DNA of 64,000 nt from Triplophysa rosa. Its lineage: Eukaryota; Chordata; Actinopteri; Cypriniformes; Nemacheilidae. The position numbers were made by a program, and so were the translations under genes. How positions within the stretch are numbered: position 1 is the stretch's first letter; every line of letters starts with the position of its first letter. Where the stretch lies: assembly GCF_024868665.1 (NCBI RefSeq), contig NC_079913.1, positions 13,553,836-13,617,835 of the forward strand, given 5' to 3'. Positions 24,037-33,820 of the stretch are shown one piece after another. A model generated the notes under the pieces. It was not told the origin of the DNA and did no database searches. It saw nothing but the letters and a program-made list of their open reading frames with translations.

Positions 24037-24635
24037 TGTCATGAATTGAGGCGTGAAAGAAGAGAACCCAATTGCAGGCAGCAGTGAAGGGGTTAACAAA
24101 AACAAGACTTTATTTATTAACAGAAACAAAACACCCTCAATGGGGAAAACGGAACTCAGAAATATATAAAACAAAAGACTTCCCACGTGGGGGCAAAACA
24201 AAAACAAGAATAGCAAAACTAAACTAAAGGACTCGACCAAACGTCTTAAATCAAAACACAACAGGGTAGAACACAACACTCACGGAACAAGGGCAAGGCT
24301 GGGAACAGGAACACTGGACAAGGTACAAGGCACATAAACCGTACACATGCATACACAACGTAATCCACGAACACAAGACAAAGAAACAAGAGGGTATTTA
24401 TAGGGAGAGACAAACGAGGGATAATGACACAGGGCAGGTGTGGGTAACAAAACACTCAGGAAGAAAGCAAACAAGGAAACGAGAGGAGTGCGGGGCAATG
24501 ACAAGACACTGGAGAGAACGTATATTATTGTCAAAAGGACAATAATATGTTTCTCTCCACACATAACCAAAGGCTTTGTCATGGCTCTGCTACAGGACCA
24601 AGAAAAACATGACTAAATGAAGCAGAGCCATGACA
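24037..24635 (-). repeat. 3' LTR of nested element
   Basis: 599-bp LTR. On the minus strand it opens with a palindrome (TGTCATGGCTCTGC paired with GCAGAGCCATGACA), followed by a second hairpin (GGAGAGAAACATATTATTGT pairing with the ACAATAATATACGTTCTCTCC-like arm). It has TATAAATACC near 24394 and AATAAATAAAGTC near the 3' end. Confidence 0.85.
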
Positions 24636-24907
24636 GAAGCCCCCACTTTAATGAGCACCTCCAGGTGCTCACCAAGGGGTAGAGGACGAGACAAGACGAC
24701 TGAGACAGTGACATGAACAGACAAAACATGGAGAACAAAATCAGTGGCAGACAAGACAAAATAACAATGGGGTTGGGGTGCGACAATAAAAATAACAAAC
24801 ATGGGAGGGGGGTGGGGCCAAACAAGGGCCCATAGGGCAGTCCAAAATGGTTGAGGGGGAATAGTCCCAGTCCCCGGCTGCGCTCAGGGCGCGGAGTCCA
24901 GGGGGAC

Positions 24908-25729
24908 TTAGGAAGAGTCCTGGGGGGGACAGTCTTTGCCCTGGGATTTCCCAGGGCCGGCTGGACAGGGCTTGGACGCCGGCTGGAAGGCCGGCTGGAC
25001 AGGGCTATGACGCCGGCTGGAAGGCCGGCTGGATCGACCGGCTGGAAGCGCCGGCTGGATCACCGGACTGGACGCCGGCTGGATCACCGGACTGGACGCC
25101 GGCTGGATCACAGGACTGGACACAGGCTGGGGTGGAGTCCGCGCTGCCCGCCGCTGCCTCTTTTTCTTCAGCCGCGCCACCCGCCTGGAGGTCGGCTGAA
25201 GAAAAGAGGCAAAAGGCACGGCTGGCTCTGGCTGGGACTCTTCGGATGTGGACTCCCAGGATGCTCGCCTCCCCCACTTGCCACCGAGGCTGGCTGGTGG
25301 TGGAGAGGCTGCAGGAGGTGAGGAGGAGGACGGTGTGGAGTCCCCCAAGGTGAGAGTACCCACCACACGGTCCTCCGGGATGGATGCCAGACCGGGACGA
25401 GAGGAGATTGGACTATTGCTGGGAGAGGAGTCTTTGCCACACTCCTCTCGAAGCTGCAACCGTTCCACTAATTGTGGGAACGGCTGGTAAACCAACTCCT
25501 CCCGCTCCAGAAAAGATGGTGGGTCGTCCATCCCGGCCATGAGGTAGGCACTCACCAGTACCTCGGGGATGGATGCCTTCCTGGCCTCGACCTCCCGAGC
25601 ATAGTCCTGTAAGGACCGATGGCACTGGGCCGGGAACGGGCCACCTCCGGCGTGTGACTGGGAGGCTAATGCCTCCCACCATACCGGATTGCCGGTACAC
25701 GGCCACCGGCTGGTTGGGAGCCTGTCCAT
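24908..25729 (-). CDS. Gag-like protein of nested LTR element
   Basis: One open frame runs on the minus strand from a plausible ATG at 25729 (MDRLPTSRW) to 24908, about 270 residues. The longer frame upstream enters the LTR. The first 100 residues resemble a retrotransposon Gag helix region (LQDYAREVEA, LVSAYLMAGMDDPPSFLERE). A Ser/Pro-rich linker follows, then a basic cluster KKKRQRRAAR and a proline-rich tail of 8-residue repeats (SSPVIQPA) encoded by a 24-bp minisatellite. No CCHC knuckle is seen; the basic cluster may replace it in RNA binding. It is homologous to the + strand gag at 49082-50300, where a stop interrupts the same frame. No pol follows. Confidence 0.65.
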   Translation of the reverse strand: MDRLPTSRWPCTGNPVWWEALASQSHAGGGPFPAQCHRSLQDYAREVEARKASIPEVLVSAYLMAGMDDPPSFLEREELVYQPFPQLVERLQLREECGKDSSPSNSPISSRPGLASIPEDRVVGTLTLGDSTPSSSSPPAASPPPASLGGKWGRRASWESTSEESQPEPAVPFASFLQPTSRRVARLKKKRQRRAARTPPQPVSSPVIQPASSPVIQPASSPVIQPALPAGRSSRPSSRRHSPVQPAFQPASKPCPAGPGKSQGKDCPPQDSS

Positions 25730-25770
25730 CTTGGGCTGCCTGCTGGGTTCAGTGATTGGCTGTCTGATTC

Positions 25771-26294
25771 TGTCACGATTGTGGCTGAAGAAGAACCCAA
25801 TGCAGGCAGGCAGTGAAGGGGTTAACAAAACAAGACTTTAATTTTAAANNNNNNNNTGCAGGCAGCAGTGAAGGGGTTAACAAAAACAAGACTTTATTTA
25901 TTAACAGAAACAAAACACCCTCAATGGGGAAAACGGAACTCAGAAATATATAAAACAAAAGACTTCCCACGTGGGGGCAAAACGAAAACAAGAATAGCAA
26001 AACTAAACTAAAGGACTCGACCAAACGTCTTAAATCAAAACACAACAGGGTAGAACACAAGACTCACGGAACAAGGGCAAGGCTGGGAACAGGAACACTG
26101 GACAAGGTACAAGGCACATAAACCGTACACATGCATACACAACATAATCCACGAACACAAGACAAAGAAACAAGAGGGTATTTATAGGGAGAGACAAACG
26201 AGGGATAATGACACAGGGCAGGTGTGGGTAATAAAACACTCAGGGAAAGATAACAAGGAAACGAGAGGACTACATGACTAAATGAGCCATGACA
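25771..26294 (-). repeat. 5' LTR of nested element (with gap and deletion)
   Basis: Same LTR family as 24037-24635 but lacking roughly 170 bp that include most of both 5' hairpins. The 8-N gap (25849-25856) falls inside it. Sequence on the two sides of the gap is partly duplicated. Confidence 0.75.
25849..25856. other. Assembly gap (8 N)
   Basis: Eight undetermined bases. The left side ends GCAGTGAAGGGGTTAACAAA plus a poly-T-like stretch, and the right side repeats the same GCAGTGAAGGGGTTAACAAA. The junction is therefore likely a local assembly duplication rather than true sequence. Confidence 0.97.
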
Positions 26295-26779
26295 TCTGCT
26301 TCATTTAGTCATGTTTTTCTTGGTCCTGTAGCAGAGCCATGACAAAGCCTTTGGTTATGTGTGGAGAGAAACATATTATTGTCCTTTTGACAATAATATA
26401 TGTTCTCTCCAGTGTCTCGTCATTGGCCCCGCCCCTCTCGTTTCTTGTATTGCTTTCATCTCGTGTCTTATGTTCCACACCTGCCCTCGCTCGTTATCCC
26501 TCGTTTGTCTTTCCTATATATACCCTCATGTTTCTTTGTCCTGTGCTCGTGGATTGTACTATGTTTGGTGTGTTTCGTGTGACCCAGCGTCTCAGCCTTG
26601 CCTTGTCCTGTCCGTGATCCTGTTTAGTTAAGTGAGTTGTTTTAGTGTTCTTTGGTTTTTGTTTTGCCCCATCGTGGGTGTTCATTTTGTGTTTTTAGTT
26701 GTGAAATAAAGTCTTTTGTTATCCCTGCACTCACGCCTGCCTGCAATTGGGTTCTCCTCCTCGTATCCGTGACAAAATT

Positions 26780-29058
26780 GAGCTATAATGAAAAGGAGAT
26801 GGAATTGTTCTAAAAATACAAAAACGTGAATCATAGTCGGAGAGGAACATTTTGAGAGGCACACACAGAGAGATCAGAAAGGAAAAAATATAGGTGATGT
26901 CAGAGAAGGAGATGTAACGAGACAAGGGCAGAGAGAGCGAGTTCATTTAATTTTAAAAGAAGCTTCAACTTAGACGGCACTTCACTTGCTTTTACTGCCA
27001 TTGCACTCACGTAGTGTACTCACACACACATTGTCTGTAATGCTGTGTGTGTGGATATCTGTCATGCTGCATGGCACCAGCCTTTCTCTACCATTTCACC
27101 TGAAGTGTGTATTTGTGTGCGCTCTAGTTCACGCACTTTGTCTTTTGATTTCCCAGTAGCCCTGTGACTCCTCACTTCTACGTATTTTCGCATCCCCTCG
27201 CTCTTTGTTTGTTCTCCCTTTGTCCTCGAGAAAATGATATGCCTGTGCTTGACAAAAAAACAACAAGAAACATTCTCCACGAGCCGCTCATGGCTTTTCT
27301 AACTATTTACAAGTTGCAGATGCAAAACCTGCAAAATGAACAACACAGGCAAAATACCTTATAGGAAGGCAGATATTTACACAGACAATGGGAGTTCTGT
27401 TTTTTTAGCACGGTCTATTTTTGTTCTTTGCTAGTGCCAACTGTTAAAGGGAAGCTGTATTTCAACATCTATTATTCATATATTCCACTTTACTGGAAGT
27501 TGTAAATTGAATGGATTCGACTTACAGTCATACAGTCAGATGGACTGGCTCTATGTGGCAATGTACAGTATAGTTATGTCTGAAGCCCATTTTTCTCAAA
27601 ATATGAAATCTTGACTACATATTGTTTAAACCTGCTCCTTGGTCTATAACGCAAAAATTATCAGTGCATTTTATTATATGGTATCTTAATCAGAAGATAA
27701 AGCTTATTCATGGTAATATGAGTTTTCGTCATAACCAGCTGACCATCACACAAATCAATGTTTTAAGGAAAGCAAACTACTTTTATCAGTGTTCCATTGA
27801 TTATTGTAAGTCTTTAAACAATTGTAAACATTTAAGAGTGCAATCTGTAAATTTTCTGTTAAATGTAAACAAGAATCTTGAGCATGTTCAAATCTTTCTT
27901 CTTACCTTACCTTCCCAATGGCAAGCTTGTAATAATGGTAACATATCATAATAGGGATGATCTTAGTGGTTTCTCTTTTAACTGCCTGTCAACAGAAGCC
28001 ATGTGTTAAAACAAAATGAATATAAAGTTTCAACAGTGACTAATTATTTTAGAGGGCTCTTAAAGGTGTTTAATATATACTGTATTTTCTCACTTCGCTG
28101 CCTTTGCAGTCTTCTTTTTAAACGGATACTTGTGAAATGCATAAATTTAAAGGAAAGCTAAGCGTATGACCTTTATTATTATAAAAGAACAGGTCCTAAA
28201 ATATCTTGAACACATTATTATTCCAATAGAACTGGAAGACATTATTTCTAATATTTAATGTAGGCCTATGACATACTGCATTATGCATTACTGCATGCTA
28301 AACAAGTGCTTTTTTACTTTTATTCAGAGGATGAAAAGATAAGCAGTGTTTTCTCCCTGAACTCCAGTATTATTTTGTCAAGCTCCCTGATTGCCACTTT
28401 TATTCCTCCAATCCTTTTCCTCCCTTGGGGATATCCTGTGCCACACTGCATATGTTCCCTGTAATGTTCTGATTTCGTGCTCACTGACTCCTATCTTATC
28501 GCCTTAGCCATTTCTGGAAGGAGCTGATCTTTATCACTCATTTCAATCCCGACGGCGACGCCAGAAATCCTTGATGAAATCGGGTACATGCATTTATTTA
28601 AACACATATCATATGGAGACACAGGATAATTTGTCGTATTTTCAAGGTTAATTATATCCATGTTGGTTTGAATATGCTGTTTTAGTGTGAGGTAGTATTT
28701 ATTTTGTGCTTTTTTAAGATCTTGTACTGTTGCAATCTTGCCATGTTTTGAAAGGCTGAAAATTGGAACCCAGTACAATAGTACTTTTGTTTTGCCAACA
28801 TTTCTTGTTTGACAGAGAAACCACACTAGCTCTGTTCCAAAACCTACGGAACATGCCTTGCTGCCTTCTATGGCAGATTATATCTTAACTGTAGTTCGTC
28901 CTCCTTTGTAGAGGTTTTAGATTTGCAATCAGTATTGGTTTTTAATGTTTGGCTCTGATGGTTCTTTCCAAATTGTATGTTTTTTTGGGTCTGGGGCACA
29001 TCATTAAAGTTTTAACATTTATTTTATGTAGGCATCTTACTATATTTTGAAACAGAGT
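26780..29058. other. Non-coding interval, nothing recognised
   Basis: No exon, RNA gene or complete repeat is recognisable. The frames here (for example 27062-27280 and 27622-27951) have ordinary AT-rich random composition and no family resemblance. Confidence 0.55.
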
Positions 29059-29063
29059 TATTG

Positions 29064-29625
29064 TGTCATGATCCTGCCTCACCTTGTCATGCTTTCTAGT
29101 CTTGTGGCAGGGTCATGACAGCCCCACGTGTTTAGTGTGGAGAGAGACATGGCATTGTTTGTTTTGGCGTGCTATGAGCTCTCTCCGGTCTCGTCTTTGT
29201 TCCCGCCCTCTCGTTTCCTCATTATTGATTGTTAATGATTTCATGCCCCGCACCTGTTCCCCTCTTGATTTGGTTCCCTATTTAATACCCTTGTGTTTTC
29301 TGTCTTGTGCTGGTTCATTTTGATTTGTGCGTTTCATTGTGGCTTACGTTGCTTGCATCGCTGTGTTCCTCTGAGAAGACTTGTGGCTATCATTTGCTCC
29401 AAGGAATCTTTCTGTTTTAGTCTAGTTTGTCATAGTTTTTGTCAAGTGTTGTCTTTAGTCTAGTCAAGTGTAGTTAGTCTATGTTCCTGTCAACCCTTTG
29501 TGTATTATACCCTTGTACTGTTGTTTTACCCCCTCGTGGGTTTTTGTTTTGTGTTTATTATTAAAATCTTTATTTTCACCTACTTCTGTCTGCGCCTGGG
29601 TTCTCTGTCCTTGCAATCCCTGACA
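29064..29625 (+). mobile_element. Solo LTR, diverged TGTCATG family
   Basis: 562 bp from TGTCATGATCCTGCC to CAATCCCTGACA. It has the 5' palindrome (TGTCATGATCCTGCC with GGCAGGGTCATGACA), a degenerate second hairpin (GGAGAGAGACATGGCA), TATTTAATACCC near 29281, and ATTAAAATC near the 3' end. The flanks TATTG and TATCT match at only three of five positions, so the duplication has decayed. It is clearly related to, but diverged from, the LTRs at 24023, 48513 and 50491. Confidence 0.75.
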
Positions 29626-30555
29626 TATCTTGTGCCCCTACTCACTTTCTCCATCCTCAAGAAGCTTTAGAAAGCCAGATATGTGAATCCAATTCAACTG
29701 CATGCAACAGCCAGAAATTGTGCACCATCCATAATTTTACATATACAATCCTGCAAAACAATGCAAACAACCTATCAACCATCAAGACTGACTCCATTTA
29801 CAATCAGCGATTTTCTGATTTGTCGTCCCCATTGCCATGTGATCTGGAATGAAAGATAATTGAGTTTCACTGCTTCATGCATACATTGATGTCGCCAGAG
29901 CCTTTTAAAAGCCTGTCCATGTGCAGTGCTCTGACTGTGACCTGCCCTGGTCCACTAGCACTCTGTGATATTAGACTGTGCTTAGACAAACGCACACAGG
30001 GCCTGAGTGCTCTAATGCCTCTCAGTGTCTCACACACATACACAATCACACTTGCTGATGCTAAAAGAGAAAGGGTCAGAGATGGAAAGCGAGAGATAGA
30101 AGTGTGCAAGTGGGTAGAGGACGCAGGGGGCATAAAGGGTATAGCCAAAACAGAATGACAGGTGAAGACAAATGGAAACAGTGAGCTAAAGTGACACAGG
30201 TAAAGAGGAAAACAAAAATAAACAGGCTTATGATATGTGATGAGTGATCTGTGGTCCCTTATTAATATTCGCCTGCCATTTGACACGCAAAACATATGGC
30301 CAAACGCTGTCATCTGCATTCCCACAGACTCTATTAAGAAGTATCTCCTTAACTCCAAGACTGCTGTAGTAAGGCCATTGGCATAAGCGATGCCCTTGGA
30401 ACTCTTAATGGTATTTTGAACCAGTGGAATTCTCTGGTACTTCCTGTCTTTACACTGCCAAAGTGACGCAAAATACCTTGGGCTGCATTTTTACTAAATT
30501 AGATCATATACACAGTACTTATGTTTATATACAGCCCAATCAGTTAACAATCTGA
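29626..30555. other. Non-coding interval
   Basis: No gene or recognised repeat. The two overlapping frames at 29867-30358 lie on opposite strands and resemble no known family. Confidence 0.55.
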
Positions 30556-30952
30556 TATCAGAATCAGAATCAGAATCAGAAGAGCTTTATTGCCAAGTGT
30601 GCTTGCACACAAAAGGAATTTTCTTTGGTGTTGGAAGCTTCTAGTACAGACATTCAACACAATGACAATACAATATAATACGATTTACAGTCTAAAAGAT
30701 TCTAAATTGTGCATATATAAAATAAAGACTATTTTACAGAAAATGGGGGATAATAACATATAAGAGACATTGTACAGGGTAGTATATAGTAGAATAAACA
30801 TATTAACAGATTGTATGTACACTTGTGCAAATGGATAATTTAGTAAGTAGAGGTAGTGTTATATACATGTATACATAAGATGTAGATATAATAAGGCACT
30901 GTAGTGCACACTATAGGAGTAGTGGAAGTGGAATATTGCTCTTAAGGAGCAG
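30556..30952 (-). other. LINE 3' UTR and TCTGAT-repeat tail
   Basis: Non-coding 3' region of the LINE. The terminal repeat (TCTGAT)n is the likely primer-recognition end for target-primed reverse transcription in this clade. Confidence 0.75.
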
Positions 30953-33763
30953 TTATCTGTTTAGGAGGGAGATTGCCTGGGGGAAGAAGCTGCTTCTGTG
31001 TCTGGAAGTCCTGGTGTTTGGTGCTCTAAAGCGCCGGCCAGAGGGCAGCAGATCAAAGAGTTTGTGTGCTGGGTGTGTGGAGTCAATGATGATTTTTCTT
31101 GCCCTGTTTTTCACTCTGGAATCGTACAGGTCCTGAAGTGTGGGCAGAGGAGCACCAATAATTTTCTCAGCACTACGAACTGTCCGTTGTAGTCTTCGTA
31201 GGTCTGATTTGGTGGCCGAGCCATACCAAACAGTAATTGAAGTGCACAGAACAGATTCGATGACCACTGAGTAGAACTGGGTCAGTAGCTCCTGTGGTAG
31301 GTTGAACTTCCTCAATTGACGGAGGAAGTATAACCTCTGCTGGGCCTTCTTTACAATGGAGTCTATGTGGGACTCCCACTTCAGGTCCTGAGAGATGGTG
31401 GAGCCCAGGAACCTGAATGACTCCACAGTATCCACAGTGCTGTCCAGGATGGTGAGGGGAGGAAGTGATGGAGGGTTCCTTCTGAAATCCACTATCATCT
31501 CCACTGTCTTGAATGCATTCAGCTCTAGGTTGTTTTGACTACACCAGGCAGCCAGCTGAGCAACCTCCTTTCTGTAGGCAGATTCATCACCGTCTTGAAT
31601 AAGGCCAATGACTGTGGTGTCATCTGCAAACTTCAGGAGTTTGACAGAAGGGTCTGTAGAGGTGCATTCGTTTGTGTAGAGTGAATATAGCAGTGGAGAA
31701 AGAACACATCCTTGAGGAGCTCCGGTGCTGATGGTACATGTGCTGGATTTAAATTTTCCCAACCTCACTAGCTGCTGCCTGTTCGACAGGAAGTTAATAA
31801 TCCACTGACAGGTAGAGGTTGGCACAGAGAGCTGGGTAAGCTTGGGCAGGAGGAGGTCTGGGATTATGGTGTTGAAGGCCGAGCTGAAGTCTACAAACAG
31901 GATCCTGACGTAAGTCCCTGGTCTGTCTAGGTGTTGTAGGATGTAATGCAGTCCCATGTTTACTGCATCGTCCACAGACCTGTTTGCTCGGTAAGCAAAC
32001 TGGAGGGGATCAAGAAGTGGTCTGGTGATGTCCTTCAGGTGGGCCAGTACAAGTCTCTCAAATGACTTCATGACCACAGATGTTAAAGCAACAGGCCTGT
32101 AGTCATTAAGTCCAGATATTTTGGGTTTCTTCTGTACAGGGATGATGGTGGAGCGTTTGAAGCATGAAGGGACTTCACACTGCTCCAAAGATCTGTTAAA
32201 AATATTAGTGAAGATGGGCGACAGCTGCTCCGCACAGACTTTCAGGCAGGAGGGTGAGACATTGTCTGGGCCTGGTGCTTTTCTGATCTTTTGTTTGCGG
32301 AAAAGCTGGCAAACATCCTCTTCGCAGATCTTAAGTGCAGGTTGAGTGTCAAGAGGAGGTGTTAATGGTATAGCAGAGATAGGGTCAGGGCGGGTGTGAA
32401 GGGTGAGACTCTGCATTTCAAAACGACAATAGAAGTCGTTCAGGTCGTCAGCCAGTCGTTGATTACCCATAGACTGAGGGGATGATGGCTTGTAGTTGGT
32501 AATGTCTTTCAGGCCTTTCCACACCGATGCAGGGTCGTTGGCTGAAAACTGGTTCTTCAGCTTTTCAGAGTAGCTTCTCTTAGCTGCTCTTATCTCCTTT
32601 GTCAGTGTGTTTTTGGCCTGATTATACAAGACTTTGTCCCCACTTCTGTAAGCATCTTCTTTGGCCTGACGAAGCTGTCTCAGTTTCATTGTAAACCATG
32701 GTTTGTCATTGTTGTATGTTAAGCGAGTCCTGGTGGGAATACACATGTCCTCACAGAAGCTGATGTAGGATGTCACTGTGTCAGTTAACTCATCCAGATC
32801 AGTGGCTGCAGCTTCAAAGACACTCCAATCCGTGCAGTCGAAACAGGCTTGTAAGGCCTGCTCTGTTTCGCTGCTCCATCTCTTTGCTGTTCTTGCTACA
32901 GGCTTGGCAGATTTAAGCTTCTGTCTGTAGGTCGGAAGAAGATGAACCAGGCAATGATCAGAGAGACCCAGAGCTGCTCTGGGAACAGAGTGGTATGCAT
33001 CCCGTATTGTGGTGTAACAGTGATCCAGAATGTTGCTGTCTCTGGTGGGGCATGTGATATGCTGCCTGTATTTTGGCAGCTCACGGGAGAGGTTTGCTCT
33101 GTTAAAGTCCCCAATAATAATAATAAGAGAATCCGGGTGTTGCTGCTCCGTGTCAGTGATGTAATCCGCCAGCTGTTGCAGCGCCGCGCTCGCACAAGCA
33201 TGTGGAGGAATGTAAACATTCACGAGAATAAATGAGGAAAACTCGCGTGGCGAATAAAAAGGTTTGCAGTTGATAGAGAACGCTTCTAAGTACGAAAAGC
33301 ACATCTTCTTCAGTGTTGTTATATCTCTGCACCAACCTTCGTTTATATAAAAACATAATCCACCACCACGTGTCTTCCCTGTTGACTCGGCAATGCGATC
33401 CGCTCTGAACAGCTGAAAACCCGGCAGATGTAACGCGCTGTCCGGTATGGTGTCATTGAGCCATGTTTCTGTGAAACACAGCGCAGCGGAGTTGGAAAAA
33501 TCTTTGTTTGTCCTGGTGAGTAAGAGTATTTCGTCCGTTTTGTTGGTAAGGGAGCGGACATTCGCCAGGTGTATACTCGGCAGCGGGGTCCTAAATCCGC
33601 GTCGTCGGAGTCTGACGAGCGCACCCGCTCGCTTTCCCCGCTTGCGTCTTTTAGAGCGTTTGTACAGAGCTGCCGCTCCTCCGAGTAAAATGTCCAGTAA
33701 GACGTCTGAATTTTCAAAATTAGGGAAAAGATTGATAGAAGGGCATTGCTTAATGTTAAGCAA
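30953..33763 (-). CDS. LINE ORF2: APE endonuclease-reverse transcriptase
   Basis: 936 codons without a stop. An apurinic-type endonuclease occupies about residues 60-280, with an asparagine in HLANVRS (68), glutamate in TETWL (99), GDFN (218-221) and the catalytic SDH (268-270). The RT follows: RKAPGPD (494-500), NDYRPVALTS (553-562), QFAYRANRSVDDAV (588-601), VDFSSAFNTI (624-633), GAPQGCVLSP (681-690) and the catalytic FADD (712-715). A C-terminal region with LLPSGRRFRAPNTRTSRHR ends the protein. The protein would nick chromosomal DNA and copy its RNA in place. The first codon used here is TTG, and the frame stays open upstream without an ATG to about 33820, so the true start is missing or lies in a lost 5' part. 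All catalytic motifs are intact, suggesting recent insertion. Confidence 0.9.
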   Translation of the reverse strand: MLNIKQCPSINLFPNFENSDVLLDILLGGAAALYKRSKRRKRGKRAGALVRLRRRGFRTPLPSIHLANVRSLTNKTDEILLLTRTNKDFSNSAALCFTETWLNDTIPDSALHLPGFQLFRADRIAESTGKTRGGGLCFYINEGWCRDITTLKKMCFSYLEAFSINCKPFYSPREFSSFILVNVYIPPHACASAALQQLADYITDTEQQHPDSLIIIIGDFNRANLSRELPKYRQHITCPTRDSNILDHCYTTIRDAYHSVPRAALGLSDHCLVHLLPTYRQKLKSAKPVARTAKRWSSETEQALQACFDCTDWSVFEAAATDLDELTDTVTSYISFCEDMCIPTRTRLTYNNDKPWFTMKLRQLRQAKEDAYRSGDKVLYNQAKNTLTKEIRAAKRSYSEKLKNQFSANDPASVWKGLKDITNYKPSSPQSMGNQRLADDLNDFYCRFEMQSLTLHTRPDPISAIPLTPPLDTQPALKICEEDVCQLFRKQKIRKAPGPDNVSPSCLKVCAEQLSPIFTNIFNRSLEQCEVPSCFKRSTIIPVQKKPKISGLNDYRPVALTSVVMKSFERLVLAHLKDITRPLLDPLQFAYRANRSVDDAVNMGLHYILQHLDRPGTYVRILFVDFSSAFNTIIPDLLLPKLTQLSVPTSTCQWIINFLSNRQQLVRLGKFKSSTCTISTGAPQGCVLSPLLYSLYTNECTSTDPSVKLLKFADDTTVIGLIQDGDESAYRKEVAQLAAWCSQNNLELNAFKTVEMIVDFRRNPPSLPPLTILDSTVDTVESFRFLGSTISQDLKWESHIDSIVKKAQQRLYFLRQLRKFNLPQELLTQFYSVVIESVLCTSITVWYGSATKSDLRRLQRTVRSAEKIIGAPLPTLQDLYDSRVKNRARKIIIDSTHPAHKLFDLLPSGRRFRAPNTRTSRHRSSFFPQAISLLNR

Positions 33764-33820
33764 TTCGTCCCTGGTAAAAGTGATTAAAGAATCGCTGCTG
33801 TCCTTCTGCTGCTGAAACCT

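Larger units (their letters stand above)
24037..26294 (-). mobile_element. Gag-only LTR retrotransposon (-), nested
   Basis: Minus-strand element with 3' LTR at 24037-24635, internal region 24636-25770 and 5' LTR at 25771-26294. The LTR ends are TGTCA/TGACA. A perfect 5-bp duplication TCTGC flanks it at 24032-24036 and 26295-26299. A purine tract (AAAGTGGGGGCTTC on the minus strand) adjoins the 3' LTR. Only a gag-like frame is present, with no protease, RT, RNase H or integrase, so it depends on a helper. The TSD length and layout suit a Ty3/gypsy-type helper, which is inference. Confidence 0.85.
24023..26774 (+). mobile_element. Solo LTR (+), split by a nested LTR element
   Basis: The first 14 bp (TGTCATGGCTCTGC, 24023-24036) and the remainder (26295-26774, ending CCGTGACA) together form one + strand LTR of about 490 bp. 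A 5-bp duplication AAATT flanks it at 24018-24022 and 26775-26779. The interrupting sequence 24037-26294 is a minus-strand relative. The right part contains GGGAAT-free promoter-like CCTATATATACC near 26515 and AATAAAGTC near 26704. No internal region belongs to this LTR, so it is a recombined solo copy. Confidence 0.85.
30556..33820 (-). mobile_element. L2/CR1-like non-LTR retrotransposon (LINE)
   Basis: Minus-strand element: 3' tail of TCTGAT repeats at 30556-30580, a 3' UTR containing GGCAATAAAGCTCTTCTGAT, then an unbroken endonuclease-RT frame up to about 33820. The 5' UTR and any ORF1 are absent, so it is 5'-truncated near the start of ORF2. The hexanucleotide tail instead of poly(A) suits the L2/CR1 group, as do the protein motifs. 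No TSD is evident. Confidence 0.9.

Noticed and set aside
33447..33815. 122-codon + frame opposite the LINE 5' region
   Set aside because: Antisense of the endonuclease N-terminus with no family resemblance.
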